A stretch of 64,000 nucleotides of DNA from the NCBI GenBank assembly GCA_963841965.1, contig CAWJES010000001.1, forward strand, positions 124,001 to 188,000, in the 5' to 3' direction. Below, in pieces: positions 40,731-49,202 of this stretch. The position numbers and the translations under genes are program-made. Position 1 is the first letter of the stretch. Every line of letters begins with the position of its first letter. This stretch comes from Palsa-459 sp963841965. GTDB lineage: Bacteria > Actinomycetota > Acidimicrobiia > Acidimicrobiales > RAAP-2. The notes beneath the pieces were generated by a model. That model searched no databases. It was given only the letters and a program-made list of their open reading frames with translations, and had not been told where the DNA came from.

Positions 40731-40967
40731 ATGAAGGTGTGGATCGATCAGGACCTGTGCACCGGGGACGGTCTCTGCGAGGAGATCTGCCCGGACGTCT
40801 TCACCCTGCTTGACGACGGTCTCGCCTACGTGAAGGACGGAGCAGCGGTCCAGAACGATCCAGGTGGGGCAGCCGGAATGGTGACGGTCACCACCGAGCT
40901 CGAGGACGCGGTCGTGGAGGCCTCAGAGGAGTGCCCCGGCGAGTGCATCTTCATTGAACGGGACTGA
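40731..40967 (+). CDS. single-cluster ferredoxin with Asp in the cluster motif
   Basis: The product has 78 residues. Cluster ligand positions are Cys10, Asp13, Cys16 and Cys68 (CTGDGLCEEICPDVF; EECPGEC). Asp in place of the second cysteine is the form seen in Pyrococcus furiosus ferredoxin, which can hold a 4Fe-4S or 3Fe-4S cluster; Cys20 matches the cysteine there that can form a disulfide. It is an electron carrier, possibly for a P450 such as that at 17379. It diverges from mpa by 124 bases and overlaps the end of trmI by 17 bases. TACAAT at 40684-40689 may be the -10. Confidence 0.9.
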   Translation: MKVWIDQDLCTGDGLCEEICPDVFTLLDDGLAYVKDGAAVQNDPGGAAGMVTVTTELEDAVVEASEECPGECIFIERD

Positions 40968-41760
40968 AGCCCTCCGCTGCGGCCTCGACGGTCAGGCGCC
41001 TCGCGGTCGTGAGGAAGCCGGTGTGCGCAACCATCCGATGGTCCGGACGCACTGAGCGCTTCTCGATGTGCCAGGTGCGCCGAAGCAGCTCGGAGCTCTC
41101 GGCGAGGCCCCACGGTCCTGCCGTCATCGCCTCTCTGAGCTGTGCCGTCTGATTGATCGTCGGCAAGTACGCGAGCAGGATCCCGCCCGGGCGGAGTGCC
41201 TCGGCCGCCTGGGGCAGCACGGCCCAGGGCTCGGGCATGTCCAGCACGATCCGATCCAGCGCCCGCTCGTCGATCCCCTCGGTGACGTCGCGGATCTCGA
41301 TGCGGTAGTCGACGTCCTCGCCCAGCAGGCCGACGACGTTCTCGCGGGCCCTGAGCGCGAACTCCTCGCGAAGCTCGTAGCCAATCACCGTTGCGCCAGC
41401 GCGCAACAGGGTCATCGACAGCGCACCGGAGCCCACACCGGCCTCGAGGACCGTCATGCCTGGTCCGATGTCAGCGGCGAGCAGGATGGCCCCGAGATCC
41501 TTCGGGTAGATCACCTGCGCTCCACGCGGCATCTTGAGGACCACGTCGGCCAGCGTCGGCCTGAGGACGAGGAAGTGGCGACCGTTGTTTGCGGCCACAA
41601 TCGACCCCTCGTCGTGGCCGATGATCTGGTCGTGCTCGACGATTCCCGCGTGGGTGTGGAACTCGGCGCTCGTCCGCAGTTTGACCAGGTAGTGGCGGTC
41701 TTTCGCGTCGACGAGCAGCACCCGCTCCCCCGCACGTAGCGGGGCGATCGGCTCAACCAC
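40951..41760 (-). CDS. trmI: tRNA (adenine-N1)-methyltransferase TrmI
   Basis: The product has 269 residues. The N-terminal small domain (LRAGERVLLVDAKDRHYLVK) precedes a Rossmann methyltransferase: LEAGVGSGALSMTLLRAG binds S-adenosylmethionine, VIGYELREEFALRARENV follows, and IVLDMPEPWAVLP is the catalytic region. It makes m1A58 in the tRNA T-loop. GTG at 41760 comes right after the stop of the upstream membrane protein gene. TrmI near mpa is also found in mycobacteria. Confidence 0.93.
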   Translation of the reverse strand: MVEPIAPLRAGERVLLVDAKDRHYLVKLRTSAEFHTHAGIVEHDQIIGHDEGSIVAANNGRHFLVLRPTLADVVLKMPRGAQVIYPKDLGAILLAADIGPGMTVLEAGVGSGALSMTLLRAGATVIGYELREEFALRARENVVGLLGEDVDYRIEIRDVTEGIDERALDRIVLDMPEPWAVLPQAAEALRPGGILLAYLPTINQTAQLREAMTAGPWGLAESSELLRRTWHIEKRSVRPDHRMVAHTGFLTTARRLTVEAAAEGFSPVQ

Positions 41761-42027
41761 TCAGCGTTCCGGCTTCCGGACCGCGATGGTGAGCTGCTGA
41801 CCCTCTTTCACCTTGATGCGCTCGAAGCGCTCGTCGTCGCGGAGTGCGTCGCGCATGAGGTAGGCGGAGAGGGCAATGACCAGCCACGGCCACGTGCTTG
41901 GAGCCATCCCCCGTCGCATGCTCTTGGAGATGATCCTGCTCAACCGCGGCTCGAGAGCCATCCACGCCCACGAACTCGCCATGGTCCGCTGAAGCCGCGG
42001 ATTGAAGACACGGGACTCAAACGCCAC
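41761..42027 (-). CDS. small membrane protein of unknown function
   Basis: The product has 88 residues and a GTG start. It begins with basic sequence (MAFESRVFNPRLQRTMASSW), has one likely membrane helix (WPWLVIALSAYLMRDALRD) and ends in a short charged strand (ERIKVKEGQQLTIAVRKPER). No family is recognised. It sits in a minus operon between two small membrane genes and trmI with no gap to trmI. Confidence 0.62.
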   Translation of the reverse strand: MAFESRVFNPRLQRTMASSWAWMALEPRLSRIISKSMRRGMAPSTWPWLVIALSAYLMRDALRDDERFERIKVKEGQQLTIAVRKPER

Positions 42028-42033
42028 GTCGGA

Positions 42034-42243
42034 TCAGATCCTTCGGATCTCGACGAATGATGCCCGGCGACGCCCTCGGCGACGCCCGAGCAGGAACGCG
42101 AAGGTCAGCGCGAGGACCGACAGTGCCCCCGCAACCCCGATCGTTGGCGCCGCGTATTGGCGCATCGTCCGCTCTCCCTCTCCGAAGAGCTCCTGGAGGG
42201 ACGCTTCGACCTGCGCGCGCTCGATGTGCTGCGGTGCGGTCAT
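42034..42243 (-). CDS. small membrane protein of unknown function
   Basis: The product has 69 residues. A polar helix (MTAPQHIERAQVEASLQELF) is followed by one membrane helix (IGVAGALSVLALTFAFLLG) and an Arg-rich cytoplasmic end (RRRGRRRASF). The ATG overlaps the upstream holin-like gene by ATGA. The frame is open far upstream but only this part is protein-like. Confidence 0.6.
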   Translation of the reverse strand: MTAPQHIERAQVEASLQELFGEGERTMRQYAAPTIGVAGALSVLALTFAFLLGRRRGRRRASFVEIRRI

Positions 42244-42608
42244 CGCGTCTCCTTCTGTGGGACTGGGCGACGGCGGCGTGCCGGGCCGGTCACGATTCGC
42301 AGGACCGTGAGGACGATGACGCACGCCGCCACGATCACGACGATCAGATACGGAATCCACGAGAGGTTCCCGTGGAATGCATACGTCTCGCCCTGCAGGA
42401 GCCGGAGCAGCGAGATGAGCAGCATTAGGGCACCGGCGCCGACGAAGAAGGAGCCCAGCGTCCCGAACACGACATATCGTCCGAGTATCCGAAGCGGGTC
42501 GACAGTCTCCTGGATCAGGTAGTCGCGGACGAGCCGCGTCGTGTCCTGCGTGGTGGCACGCAGACGTGCCGGAATCAATCGTGTCACCCTCGACCACTTC
42601 GAAGCCAT
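42240..42608 (-). CDS. membrane protein, actinobacterial holin-X-like
   Basis: The product has 122 residues with an amphipathic N-terminus (RATTQDTTRLVRDYLIQETV) and two membrane helices (YVVFGTLGSFFVGAGALMLL and IPYLIVVIVAACVIVLTVLR). This resembles the phage-holin superfamily III type proteins common in actinobacterial chromosomes; no lysis role is implied. First of three small membrane genes. Confidence 0.58.
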   Translation of the reverse strand: MASKWSRVTRLIPARLRATTQDTTRLVRDYLIQETVDPLRILGRYVVFGTLGSFFVGAGALMLLISLLRLLQGETYAFHGNLSWIPYLIVVIVAACVIVLTVLRIVTGPARRRRPVPQKETR

Positions 42609-42628
42609 CGAACCTCCCTGCGGGGAGC

Positions 42629-43033
42629 CTAGTTTCGCTCACGGTAGAGGTAGGTCGACGTTGCCCGGGCCACGAGCCGACCCTCCGCGTCGGTGACCGA
42701 CGCCTCCACGAACGCCGTGCGCGCGCCACCCGCGACAACAACGGCGTCGCACGTGAGGACGGTACCGCTCGCGACGGGCGCGAGGAAGCTGATCTTGAGT
42801 TCGGCGTTGGCGACCGAGACTCGCCGATCCTGGGCGAACGTCACAGCCGCGGCGCCCATCGACGAGTCTGCGAAGGCAGCGAGGAAGCCACCCTGGACCA
42901 CTCCTGCGGGGTTCTCGAATCGCTCGTCAGCGAGCATCTGCCAGATGGAGCGGCCCGGAACGCGCTTGTCGATGCAGCGCATGCCCAAGGTGAGGTCGCA
43001 ATTGGGCGGGACCTGCAGTCGTCGACTCGCCAC
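42629..43033 (-). CDS. PaaI-family hotdog thioesterase
   Basis: The product has 134 residues with a hotdog fold. The N-terminal part (NCDLTLGMRCIDKRVPGRSI) precedes the core helix AGVVQGGFLAAFADSSMGAA, where G-G-x-x-A-x-x-D/A-S matches the PaaI/YdiI active-site region, and strands RVSVANAELKISFLAPV and AFVEASVTDAEGRLVARA complete it. It hydrolyses an acyl-CoA of unknown type. The start is GTG, 154 bases from the divergent fbiC. Confidence 0.83.
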   Translation of the reverse strand: MASRRLQVPPNCDLTLGMRCIDKRVPGRSIWQMLADERFENPAGVVQGGFLAAFADSSMGAAAVTFAQDRRVSVANAELKISFLAPVASGTVLTCDAVVVAGGARTAFVEASVTDAEGRLVARATSTYLYRERN

Positions 43034-43187
43034 GGTCCGACACTATTGGACAAAGCGCATCGGCCTCTTCGTCGTGCCGGTCCGCGCGCTCGGTGGAGCT
43101 CGGAGGTCCGCAATGGCGGTCGCGCCCCATCCGCTTCGGCACCCCGTACGATGGCGCGGTGGCGAGGCAGCCAGCGGAGGCGACGAC

Positions 43188-45443
43188 GTGAGTGATGCCA
43201 GGAAGTTCGTGGAGACCGACGCGCGGGACCTGGCGGTGCGTGCGAGCGCCTTGCGCGATGAGCTGTTCGGGCGGATTGTCACCTACTCTCCGAAGGTCTT
43301 CATACCGCTGACCGAGTTGTGCCGCGATCGCTGCGGGTACTGCACGTTCGCCAAGGCGCCCGCACACCTCGACGCGCCCTTCCTTTCGATCGACGAGGTC
43401 CTGGCCATCGCGAGCAAGGGGGCAGCGGCGGGGTGCACCGAGGCGTTGTTCACGCTGGGCGAGCGACCGGAGCTGCGCTACCCGAGCGCGAAGGCCTGGC
43501 TCGAGGAGCGCGGGCACGACTCGACCGTCTCGTACCTCGCTGACGCATGCGCAGCCGTGCTCGCCGAGACAGGTCTCCTCCCCCACGCGAACGCCGGAGC
43601 GCTGCACACGGAGGAACTGGCGGCGCTCCGTCACGTATCGGCCAGCCAGGGCATGATGGTCGAGACGCTTCGAGGCGACCTCGAGGCGCACCGGATCGCA
43701 CCAGACAAGACGCCGGAGCGCCGGCTCGCGACGCTCGAGAGTGCCGGGCGGTTGCAGATCCCGTTCACAACAGGGCTCCTGGTCGGTATCGGCGAGGACC
43801 GCGCGGATCGGATCGAAGCACTCGAGGCGATCGCGGCCAGCCACCGTCGGCACGGCCACATCCAAGAGGTGATCATCCAGAACTTCCTGCCGAAGGACCG
43901 CACTGCGATGGCCGAGTGGCCGGCCGCCCCCCTCGAGGAGCTGGTGTGGACGATCGCCGCCGCGCGGCTGATTCTCCCTCACGATGTCCATGTCCAAGCC
44001 CCACCGAATCTCGTGGATGATCCGCTCTCGATTCTGAACGCGGGCGCGGACGACCTCGGCGGCATCTCGCCCGTGACGGTCGACCACGTCAATCCTGAGC
44101 GTGCCTGGCCGCAGGTCGAGACGCTCGCATCGGTCATCGCGGCCCGGGACTTCGCGCTCACGCCGAGGCTGACGGTGTATCCCGAGTTCGGTGCAGATCC
44201 GGTCCGCTGGCTCGATGCGCCGCTGCGGACCCCCGTCCTCCAACTTCGCGATGCCACCGGATACGGCCGCGGGGACACGTGGGTCTCCGGTGGCGCGGAG
44301 CGCCCGCCGGTTCGCATGGGTTCTCTGAACCCATCGACGTCCGGGAGGGTCGCTGAGGTGCTTGCCGGGATGCGCATGGGTCAGGAGGCGGGCGAGGAGG
44401 AGCTCATCGCTCTCTTCGAGGCGCGTGGGGACGCGGTCGACGCGATCTGCGACGCGGCCGACGCCCTGCGGGCCGAGCGGGTCGGAGAGGACGTCACATT
44501 CGTCGTGAACCGCAACATCAACTACACGAACGTCTGCACCTTCAAGTGCAGGTTCTGCGCGTTCTCCAAGGGACCGCTGTCCCTGAACCTGCGGGGCGAT
44601 CCGTACCTCCTCGATCTCGAGGAGGTCTCGCGCAGGGTTGCCGAGGCCGAGACGGAAGGCGCAACCGAGGTCTGCCTGCAGGGAGGGATCCACCCCTCCT
44701 TCGACGGCGACTACTACCTCGACGTGCTGCGGGCTGTCCGTGAGGGCTCGCCGCGCATCCATATCCACGCGTTCAGCGCCCTCGAGGTCTTTGAGGGAGC
44801 CCGGCGCTCGGGGATGTCGCTCGCGCAGTACCTCGAGGCACTGAAGGCCGCCGGGCTCAAGACGCTGCCTGGGACCGCGGCCGAGATCCTCGACGACGAG
44901 ATCCGAAAGGTCCTGTGCCCCGACAAGATCAATACGGAGCAGTGGCTCGAGGTGCATGAGACCGCCCACTCGGTCGGGCTTCGCTCCAATGTCACGATCA
45001 TGTTCGGCGCCGTCGAGACGCCACGGTCGTGGGCGAGGCACCTGCTCGCCACCCGGGACCTCCAGCGCCGCTCCGGGGGCTTCACCGAATTCGTGCCACT
45101 GCCCTTCGTGCACATGGCGACACCGATCTACTTAAAGGGCAATGCGAGGCGCGGTCCGACCTTCCGCGAGGTCCTCCTCATGCATGCGGTCGGCAGGCTC
45201 GCCTACGACGGCCTGATCGACAACATCCAGGTGTCCTGGGTGAAGCTCGGCGCCGAGGGGTCCCGCCAGGTGCTTCGATCGGGCGCGAACGACGTCGGTG
45301 GGACGCTGATGGACGAGAACATCTCGCGTGCCGCTGGCGCGGAGCACGGACAGCGCATGGGTCGCGAGGAGCTCGAGGCCATCGTGGCCCCGCTCGGCCG
45401 GCCACTGCGGCAGCGCACCACCCTCTACGCCCTCGCGGGATGA
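43188..45443 (+). CDS. fbiC: F420 precursor (FO) synthase, fused CofG-CofH
   Basis: The product is 751 residues. GTG at 43188 is chosen for the GGAGG site 8 bases before it; an ATG at 43113 in the same frame lacks one. Two radical SAM domains are present. The CofG half has Cys45, 49 and 52 (CRDRCGYC); the CofH half has Cys450, 454 and 457 (CTFKCRFC). Together they build the deazaflavin FO from a flavin precursor and tyrosine. Fused FbiC is typical of actinobacteria, and the gene implies F420-dependent enzymes in this organism. Its stop overlaps the LOG gene. Confidence 0.96.
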   Translation: MSDARKFVETDARDLAVRASALRDELFGRIVTYSPKVFIPLTELCRDRCGYCTFAKAPAHLDAPFLSIDEVLAIASKGAAAGCTEALFTLGERPELRYPSAKAWLEERGHDSTVSYLADACAAVLAETGLLPHANAGALHTEELAALRHVSASQGMMVETLRGDLEAHRIAPDKTPERRLATLESAGRLQIPFTTGLLVGIGEDRADRIEALEAIAASHRRHGHIQEVIIQNFLPKDRTAMAEWPAAPLEELVWTIAAARLILPHDVHVQAPPNLVDDPLSILNAGADDLGGISPVTVDHVNPERAWPQVETLASVIAARDFALTPRLTVYPEFGADPVRWLDAPLRTPVLQLRDATGYGRGDTWVSGGAERPPVRMGSLNPSTSGRVAEVLAGMRMGQEAGEEELIALFEARGDAVDAICDAADALRAERVGEDVTFVVNRNINYTNVCTFKCRFCAFSKGPLSLNLRGDPYLLDLEEVSRRVAEAETEGATEVCLQGGIHPSFDGDYYLDVLRAVREGSPRIHIHAFSALEVFEGARRSGMSLAQYLEALKAAGLKTLPGTAAEILDDEIRKVLCPDKINTEQWLEVHETAHSVGLRSNVTIMFGAVETPRSWARHLLATRDLQRRSGGFTEFVPLPFVHMATPIYLKGNARRGPTFREVLLMHAVGRLAYDGLIDNIQVSWVKLGAEGSRQVLRSGANDVGGTLMDENISRAAGAEHGQRMGREELEAIVAPLGRPLRQRTTLYALAG

Positions 45444-46456
45444 GCGACGACCTCGCTTTTCGCAGGGCGGTCGATGAGCTTGTCGGCGGCGCGGACCTGA
45501 CACGGCAGCAGCGTGACCTCGCCGTGTCGATGTTCGAGACCGTGGTCGGGCTGGCCCGGAGCGACTCGGAGATCCTTGACCTGAAGCTCGCCGACACGGC
45601 GCTGAAGGAGATGGCCGAGGCGTTCGAGGTCTTCCGTCCGTGGCGCGACGCCCGGAAGGTCACGATGTTCGGATCCGCACGCACGGCTCCAGACGACCCG
45701 ATCTACGTGCTCGCCCGGGATCTCGCCCGCCACTTGGCTGAGGACGGCTGGATGATCGTGACCGGCGCGGGCCCGGGGATCATGGCCGCAGGCACCGAGG
45801 GCGCGGGCAGGGACCGTTCGTTCGGCGTGAACATCCGTCTCCCGCACGAGCAGGGCGCGAACGCGTTCATCGCCCAGGATCCGAAGCTCGTCGAGATGCG
45901 GTACTTCTTCACGCGCAAGCTGATGCTCATCAAGGAGTCCCACGCGTACGTGGTGCTCCCTGGGGGCTTCGGCACCCTCGACGAGGCCTTCGAGCTGCTG
46001 ACCCTTCTCCAGACGGGAAAGGCGGAACCGGCGCCGGTTGTCCTGGTCGAGACCCCCGGGGAGGGGTTCTGGCACGCATGGATGAAGTTCGTTGAGGGAG
46101 AGGTCGTCCCGCGCGGGTATGTGTCGGCGACCGACCTCGCGTTCTTTCGCATCGTCTCGAGCGTCGACGAGGCCGCCGCGGAGATCAGCAACTACTACCG
46201 GAACTATCACTCTGCCCGCTGGGTCGGGGACCTGCTGATCCTGCGGCTCCAGCGGCTGCCCGACGAGGCGTCGCTCAAGCGGCTCACCGAGGAGTTCGCC
46301 GACGTGATCGTGGCAGGACGCATCAAGGCCACCGATCCTCTGCCCCCTGAGCGATCTACGGGCGCGTTCCTCGACCTCGCGAGAGTCTCCCTGCGTTTCG
46401 ACAAGCAGCACTATGCGCGCCTTCGCGCGCTGATCGACGAGCTCAACACCTTCTAG
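45440..46456 (+). CDS. LOG-family (Rossmann-fold, lysine decarboxylase-like) protein, long form
   Basis: The product is 338 residues with the ATG overlapping the fbiC stop (ATGA). The LOG motif PGGFGTLDEAFELLTLLQTG lies near residue 177, after VTGAGPGIMAAGTEGAGRDR. Many members release cytokinin-type bases by phosphoribohydrolysis. This one is longer than the usual 190-residue LOG, with an N-terminal helical part (about 1-65) and a C-terminal extension (YYRNYHSARWVGDLLILRLQ). The natural substrate is uncertain. Confidence 0.85.
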   Translation: MSDDLAFRRAVDELVGGADLTRQQRDLAVSMFETVVGLARSDSEILDLKLADTALKEMAEAFEVFRPWRDARKVTMFGSARTAPDDPIYVLARDLARHLAEDGWMIVTGAGPGIMAAGTEGAGRDRSFGVNIRLPHEQGANAFIAQDPKLVEMRYFFTRKLMLIKESHAYVVLPGGFGTLDEAFELLTLLQTGKAEPAPVVLVETPGEGFWHAWMKFVEGEVVPRGYVSATDLAFFRIVSSVDEAAAEISNYYRNYHSARWVGDLLILRLQRLPDEASLKRLTEEFADVIVAGRIKATDPLPPERSTGAFLDLARVSLRFDKQHYARLRALIDELNTF

Positions 46457-46482
46457 CGTTTGCCCCCCACTACGGTGCGTGT

Positions 46483-47379
46483 GTGGATGCAATCGCGACG
46501 AGCGGGCTCACGAAGTCGTTTGGCGGGGTGCGCGCGCTCGACGGTCTCGACCTTGTCGTCTCGACGGGCGAGATTCACGGCTTCCTCGGCCCGAACGGCG
46601 CCGGAAAGACGACGACGATCCGCGTCCTCCTCGGCATGGTCCGCGGAGACGACGGGTCGGCACAGGTGTTCGGTGCAGATCCATGGAAGGACGCCCTCGA
46701 CCTGCATCGCAGGATGGCCTTCGTGCCGGGCGAGGTCGATCTCTGGGGACAGCTCACCGGCGAGGAGACGCTGGACTTCCTCGGACGCCTGCGGGGCGGT
46801 GTCGACGAGGGGAACCAGCGTGGGCTTGTCGAGCGCTTCGAGCTGGACCTCGCCCGCCGGGTCTCGACCTACTCAAAGGGCAACAGGCAGAAGGTTGCGC
46901 TGGTCGCCGCCCTTGCCAGCGGCGCGGAGCTGTTCCTTTTCGATGAGCCGACGGACGGGCTCGATCCGCTCATGGTTGAAGTCTTCCGAGAGGAGGTGCG
47001 TCGCTTGCGCGAGTCTGGCCGCACCGTGCTCCTCTCGAGCCATGTCCTCTCCGAGGTCGAGGAGGTCTGCGACAGGGTGACGATCATCAGGGCGGGCCGC
47101 ACGGTCGAATCCGGCACGCTCGACGCCCTGCGCCACCTCTCGAGGATGGAGGTCACCGCGCGGACCCTCCACGCGGTCGGCAGCCTCGCCGGGCTCGCAG
47201 GGGTGCACGCGGTGAAGCAAGACGGGTTGTCGCTGTCCTGTGAAGTCGATGCGGATGCCCTGGACGACCTCCTCGGCCGGTTGCACGCCGCAGGAGTTGC
47301 CACTCTCGAGTGCCACCCACCATCGCTCGAGTCGATCTTCCTCAGCCACTACACGCCGGGGGGTCCTGCATCGCGATGA
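46483..47379 (+). CDS. ABC transporter ATP-binding protein
   Basis: The product is 298 residues. Walker A is GPNGAGKT (near residue 37), the signature YSKGNRQKVAL near residue 131 and Walker B ELFLFDEP near residue 150, with SSHVLSEVEEV after it. The C-terminal 80 residues are the regulatory part common in drug-exporter ATPases. It pairs with the permease that overlaps its stop by ATGA. The start is GTG, 26 bases after the LOG gene. Confidence 0.92.
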   Translation: MDAIATSGLTKSFGGVRALDGLDLVVSTGEIHGFLGPNGAGKTTTIRVLLGMVRGDDGSAQVFGADPWKDALDLHRRMAFVPGEVDLWGQLTGEETLDFLGRLRGGVDEGNQRGLVERFELDLARRVSTYSKGNRQKVALVAALASGAELFLFDEPTDGLDPLMVEVFREEVRRLRESGRTVLLSSHVLSEVEEVCDRVTIIRAGRTVESGTLDALRHLSRMEVTARTLHAVGSLAGLAGVHAVKQDGLSLSCEVDADALDDLLGRLHAAGVATLECHPPSLESIFLSHYTPGGPASR

Positions 47380-48959
47380 CCGCCGCGACGGGAACCGGCA
47401 CCCTGACGCGGTTCTCGTTGCGCCTCGGCCGTTTCCGAATCGGGACCTGGGTACTCGCACTCGCCCTCATGACCTGGGCCATCGGCCTGAGCCTGAACCG
47501 TCTGTACCCGACCGCAGCTTCGCGCGAGCAGTTGGCGAAGCTGGCCGACTCTCCGGCACTGCGGGCGATCCTCGGACCGCTCCTGGCACCGACCTCGACG
47601 GGCGGGCTCATCGCCTGGCGCGAGGGTGCGGTCCTGGCGGTGCTGCTCTCCCTCGCGACGACCTTCCTCGTCGTGCTGCGCACACGGGGCGAGGAGCAGT
47701 CGGGCCGTGCCGCCGTCATCGCGGCGTGCCCGGTCGGCCGAAGCGCCACAGCCCTGTCGGCAATGCAGGTTGCGGCGGTCCTGGACGCTTCGGCAGGAGC
47801 GGCGATCGCACTGGCGCTCGTTGCGCTCTCGCAGCCGGTCGGCGACTCGATCCTGTTCGGACTGGCTCTCGCCCTCATCGCCTGGAGCTTCGGCGCCATC
47901 GCCGCCCTCGCAAGCCAGGTGCTGTCGTCGTCCAAGGCGGCCAACGGGTGTGCGGCTGGCGCGGTTGCGGTCAGCTATCTGCTGCTCGCATTAGGCCAGT
48001 TGCGCGAGGCCTGGCTGATCTGGCTGACCCCGATCGGCTGGCTCGGCGAGGTGCGGCCGTTCTTCGAACCCCGTCCGGCCGTGCTCGTTATCCCGCTCGC
48101 GGTCGGGCTGCTCACGGCCGGCCTCGCGGCATGGCTCGCCGCAGCCCGCGAGCATGGCCGTGGGCTGCGGGCGGAGCCCCGTGCACGGCGCATGCGCCCC
48201 GTGCGCTCGGTCGCCGGACTCGCGTGGAGGCTGGAGCGCGTCGTGGTCGCCGTGACCATGGTCGTCGCCCTCGTCTACAGCGCGCTGGTCGGCTCCATGG
48301 TCGGATACTTCCGCTCCTTCGCGACCTCGAGCCCCGAGTTCGCAAAGGCGATCGAGCGGCTCGGCGGGACCAGGGTCCTCGAGGATGGCTTCACCACCTT
48401 CATGATGCTGTTCGGCGGGATCGCCATGGCGGGGTGGGGCGTCAGCCTCGTCCTGCGCCTCCACGCGGAGGAGGAGTCAGGGCGATCCGAGTTCGTCCTG
48501 GCATCGGGGGCGACCCGCGAGCGGACCTACGGGGGCTTCGTCGCCACGGCGATGGCGACGGCGGTCGCCGGTACGGTCCTGTGGGGCTTTGGACTCGGCA
48601 TCGGTCGCGCCCTTGCGGACCATCGCATCGACTCGCTCTGGCGCTCGCTCTCCGCGGGTCTCGTCACGGTGCCAGCCGTCGTCGTTGTCGTCGCAGCTGC
48701 CGGCCTGCTCATCGGCCTCGGCTCGCGCTACGGGGTGCTGGCCTGGGTGGTGGTCGTGTGGTGCGCGATCGTGACGGTGCTCGGCGCGTTCTTCGACGCG
48801 CCGCAGTTCGTCAAGGACCTCTCGCCGTTCACGCACGTGCCGCCGATCCCGCTCCCCGCGGGAGCGTGGGAGCCCTGCGTGCTGCTGCTTTCAGTGGGTG
48901 TCCTCCTCCTTGCGGCGGGGCTCGCGGCCTACCAGCGCCGATCCATCGGCGGCAGCTGA
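47376..48959 (+). CDS. ABC transporter permease, antibiotic exporter type
   Basis: The product is 527 residues with about 12 hydrophobic segments in two similar halves (breaks near residue 270 at RAEPRARRMRPVRSVAGLAW). Phrases such as TRGEEQSGRAAVIAACPVGR and LRLHAEEESGRSEFVLASGA occur once in each half, typical of the polyketide-antibiotic exporter permeases of actinobacteria. It starts inside the ATPase stop. No regulator or antibiotic genes adjoin it. Confidence 0.88.
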   Translation: MTAATGTGTLTRFSLRLGRFRIGTWVLALALMTWAIGLSLNRLYPTAASREQLAKLADSPALRAILGPLLAPTSTGGLIAWREGAVLAVLLSLATTFLVVLRTRGEEQSGRAAVIAACPVGRSATALSAMQVAAVLDASAGAAIALALVALSQPVGDSILFGLALALIAWSFGAIAALASQVLSSSKAANGCAAGAVAVSYLLLALGQLREAWLIWLTPIGWLGEVRPFFEPRPAVLVIPLAVGLLTAGLAAWLAAAREHGRGLRAEPRARRMRPVRSVAGLAWRLERVVVAVTMVVALVYSALVGSMVGYFRSFATSSPEFAKAIERLGGTRVLEDGFTTFMMLFGGIAMAGWGVSLVLRLHAEEESGRSEFVLASGATRERTYGGFVATAMATAVAGTVLWGFGLGIGRALADHRIDSLWRSLSAGLVTVPAVVVVVAAAGLLIGLGSRYGVLAWVVVVWCAIVTVLGAFFDAPQFVKDLSPFTHVPPIPLPAGAWEPCVLLLSVGVLLLAAGLAAYQRRSIGGS

Positions 48960-48983
48960 CTGCATGCGAGTCGCGCCGCGCGG

Positions 48984-49202
48984 CTACGACTGGTCGTCTG
49001 CGACCTCGATGCCGCGCAGGAGCGACGACGCCTTGTCGAGGCTGCGGCGCGCACGCGTCACGATGCGCTCCGTCGCCACGGCGTCCTGCCTGCCGGGATC
49101 ACCGAGTGCGGAGCGCAGCAGACCCATCGACTCGTCGAGGAGCCGTTCGGCGATCGCGTCGATCTCCTCGGCGATCGAAGCGAACGCGGGGTCGCGGCTC
49201 AC
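48984..49202 (-). CDS. small helical hypothetical protein
   Basis: The product has 72 residues with a GTG start overlapping the ligase stop (GTGA). It is all helical and amphipathic (AFASIAEEIDAIAERLLDES and RIVTRARRSLDKASSLLRGI) with no cysteines. No family is recognised. The overlap suggests coupling to the acyl-CoA ligase. The longer open frame upstream is antisense shadow. Confidence 0.55.
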   Translation of the reverse strand: MSRDPAFASIAEEIDAIAERLLDESMGLLRSALGDPGRQDAVATERIVTRARRSLDKASSLLRGIEVADDQS

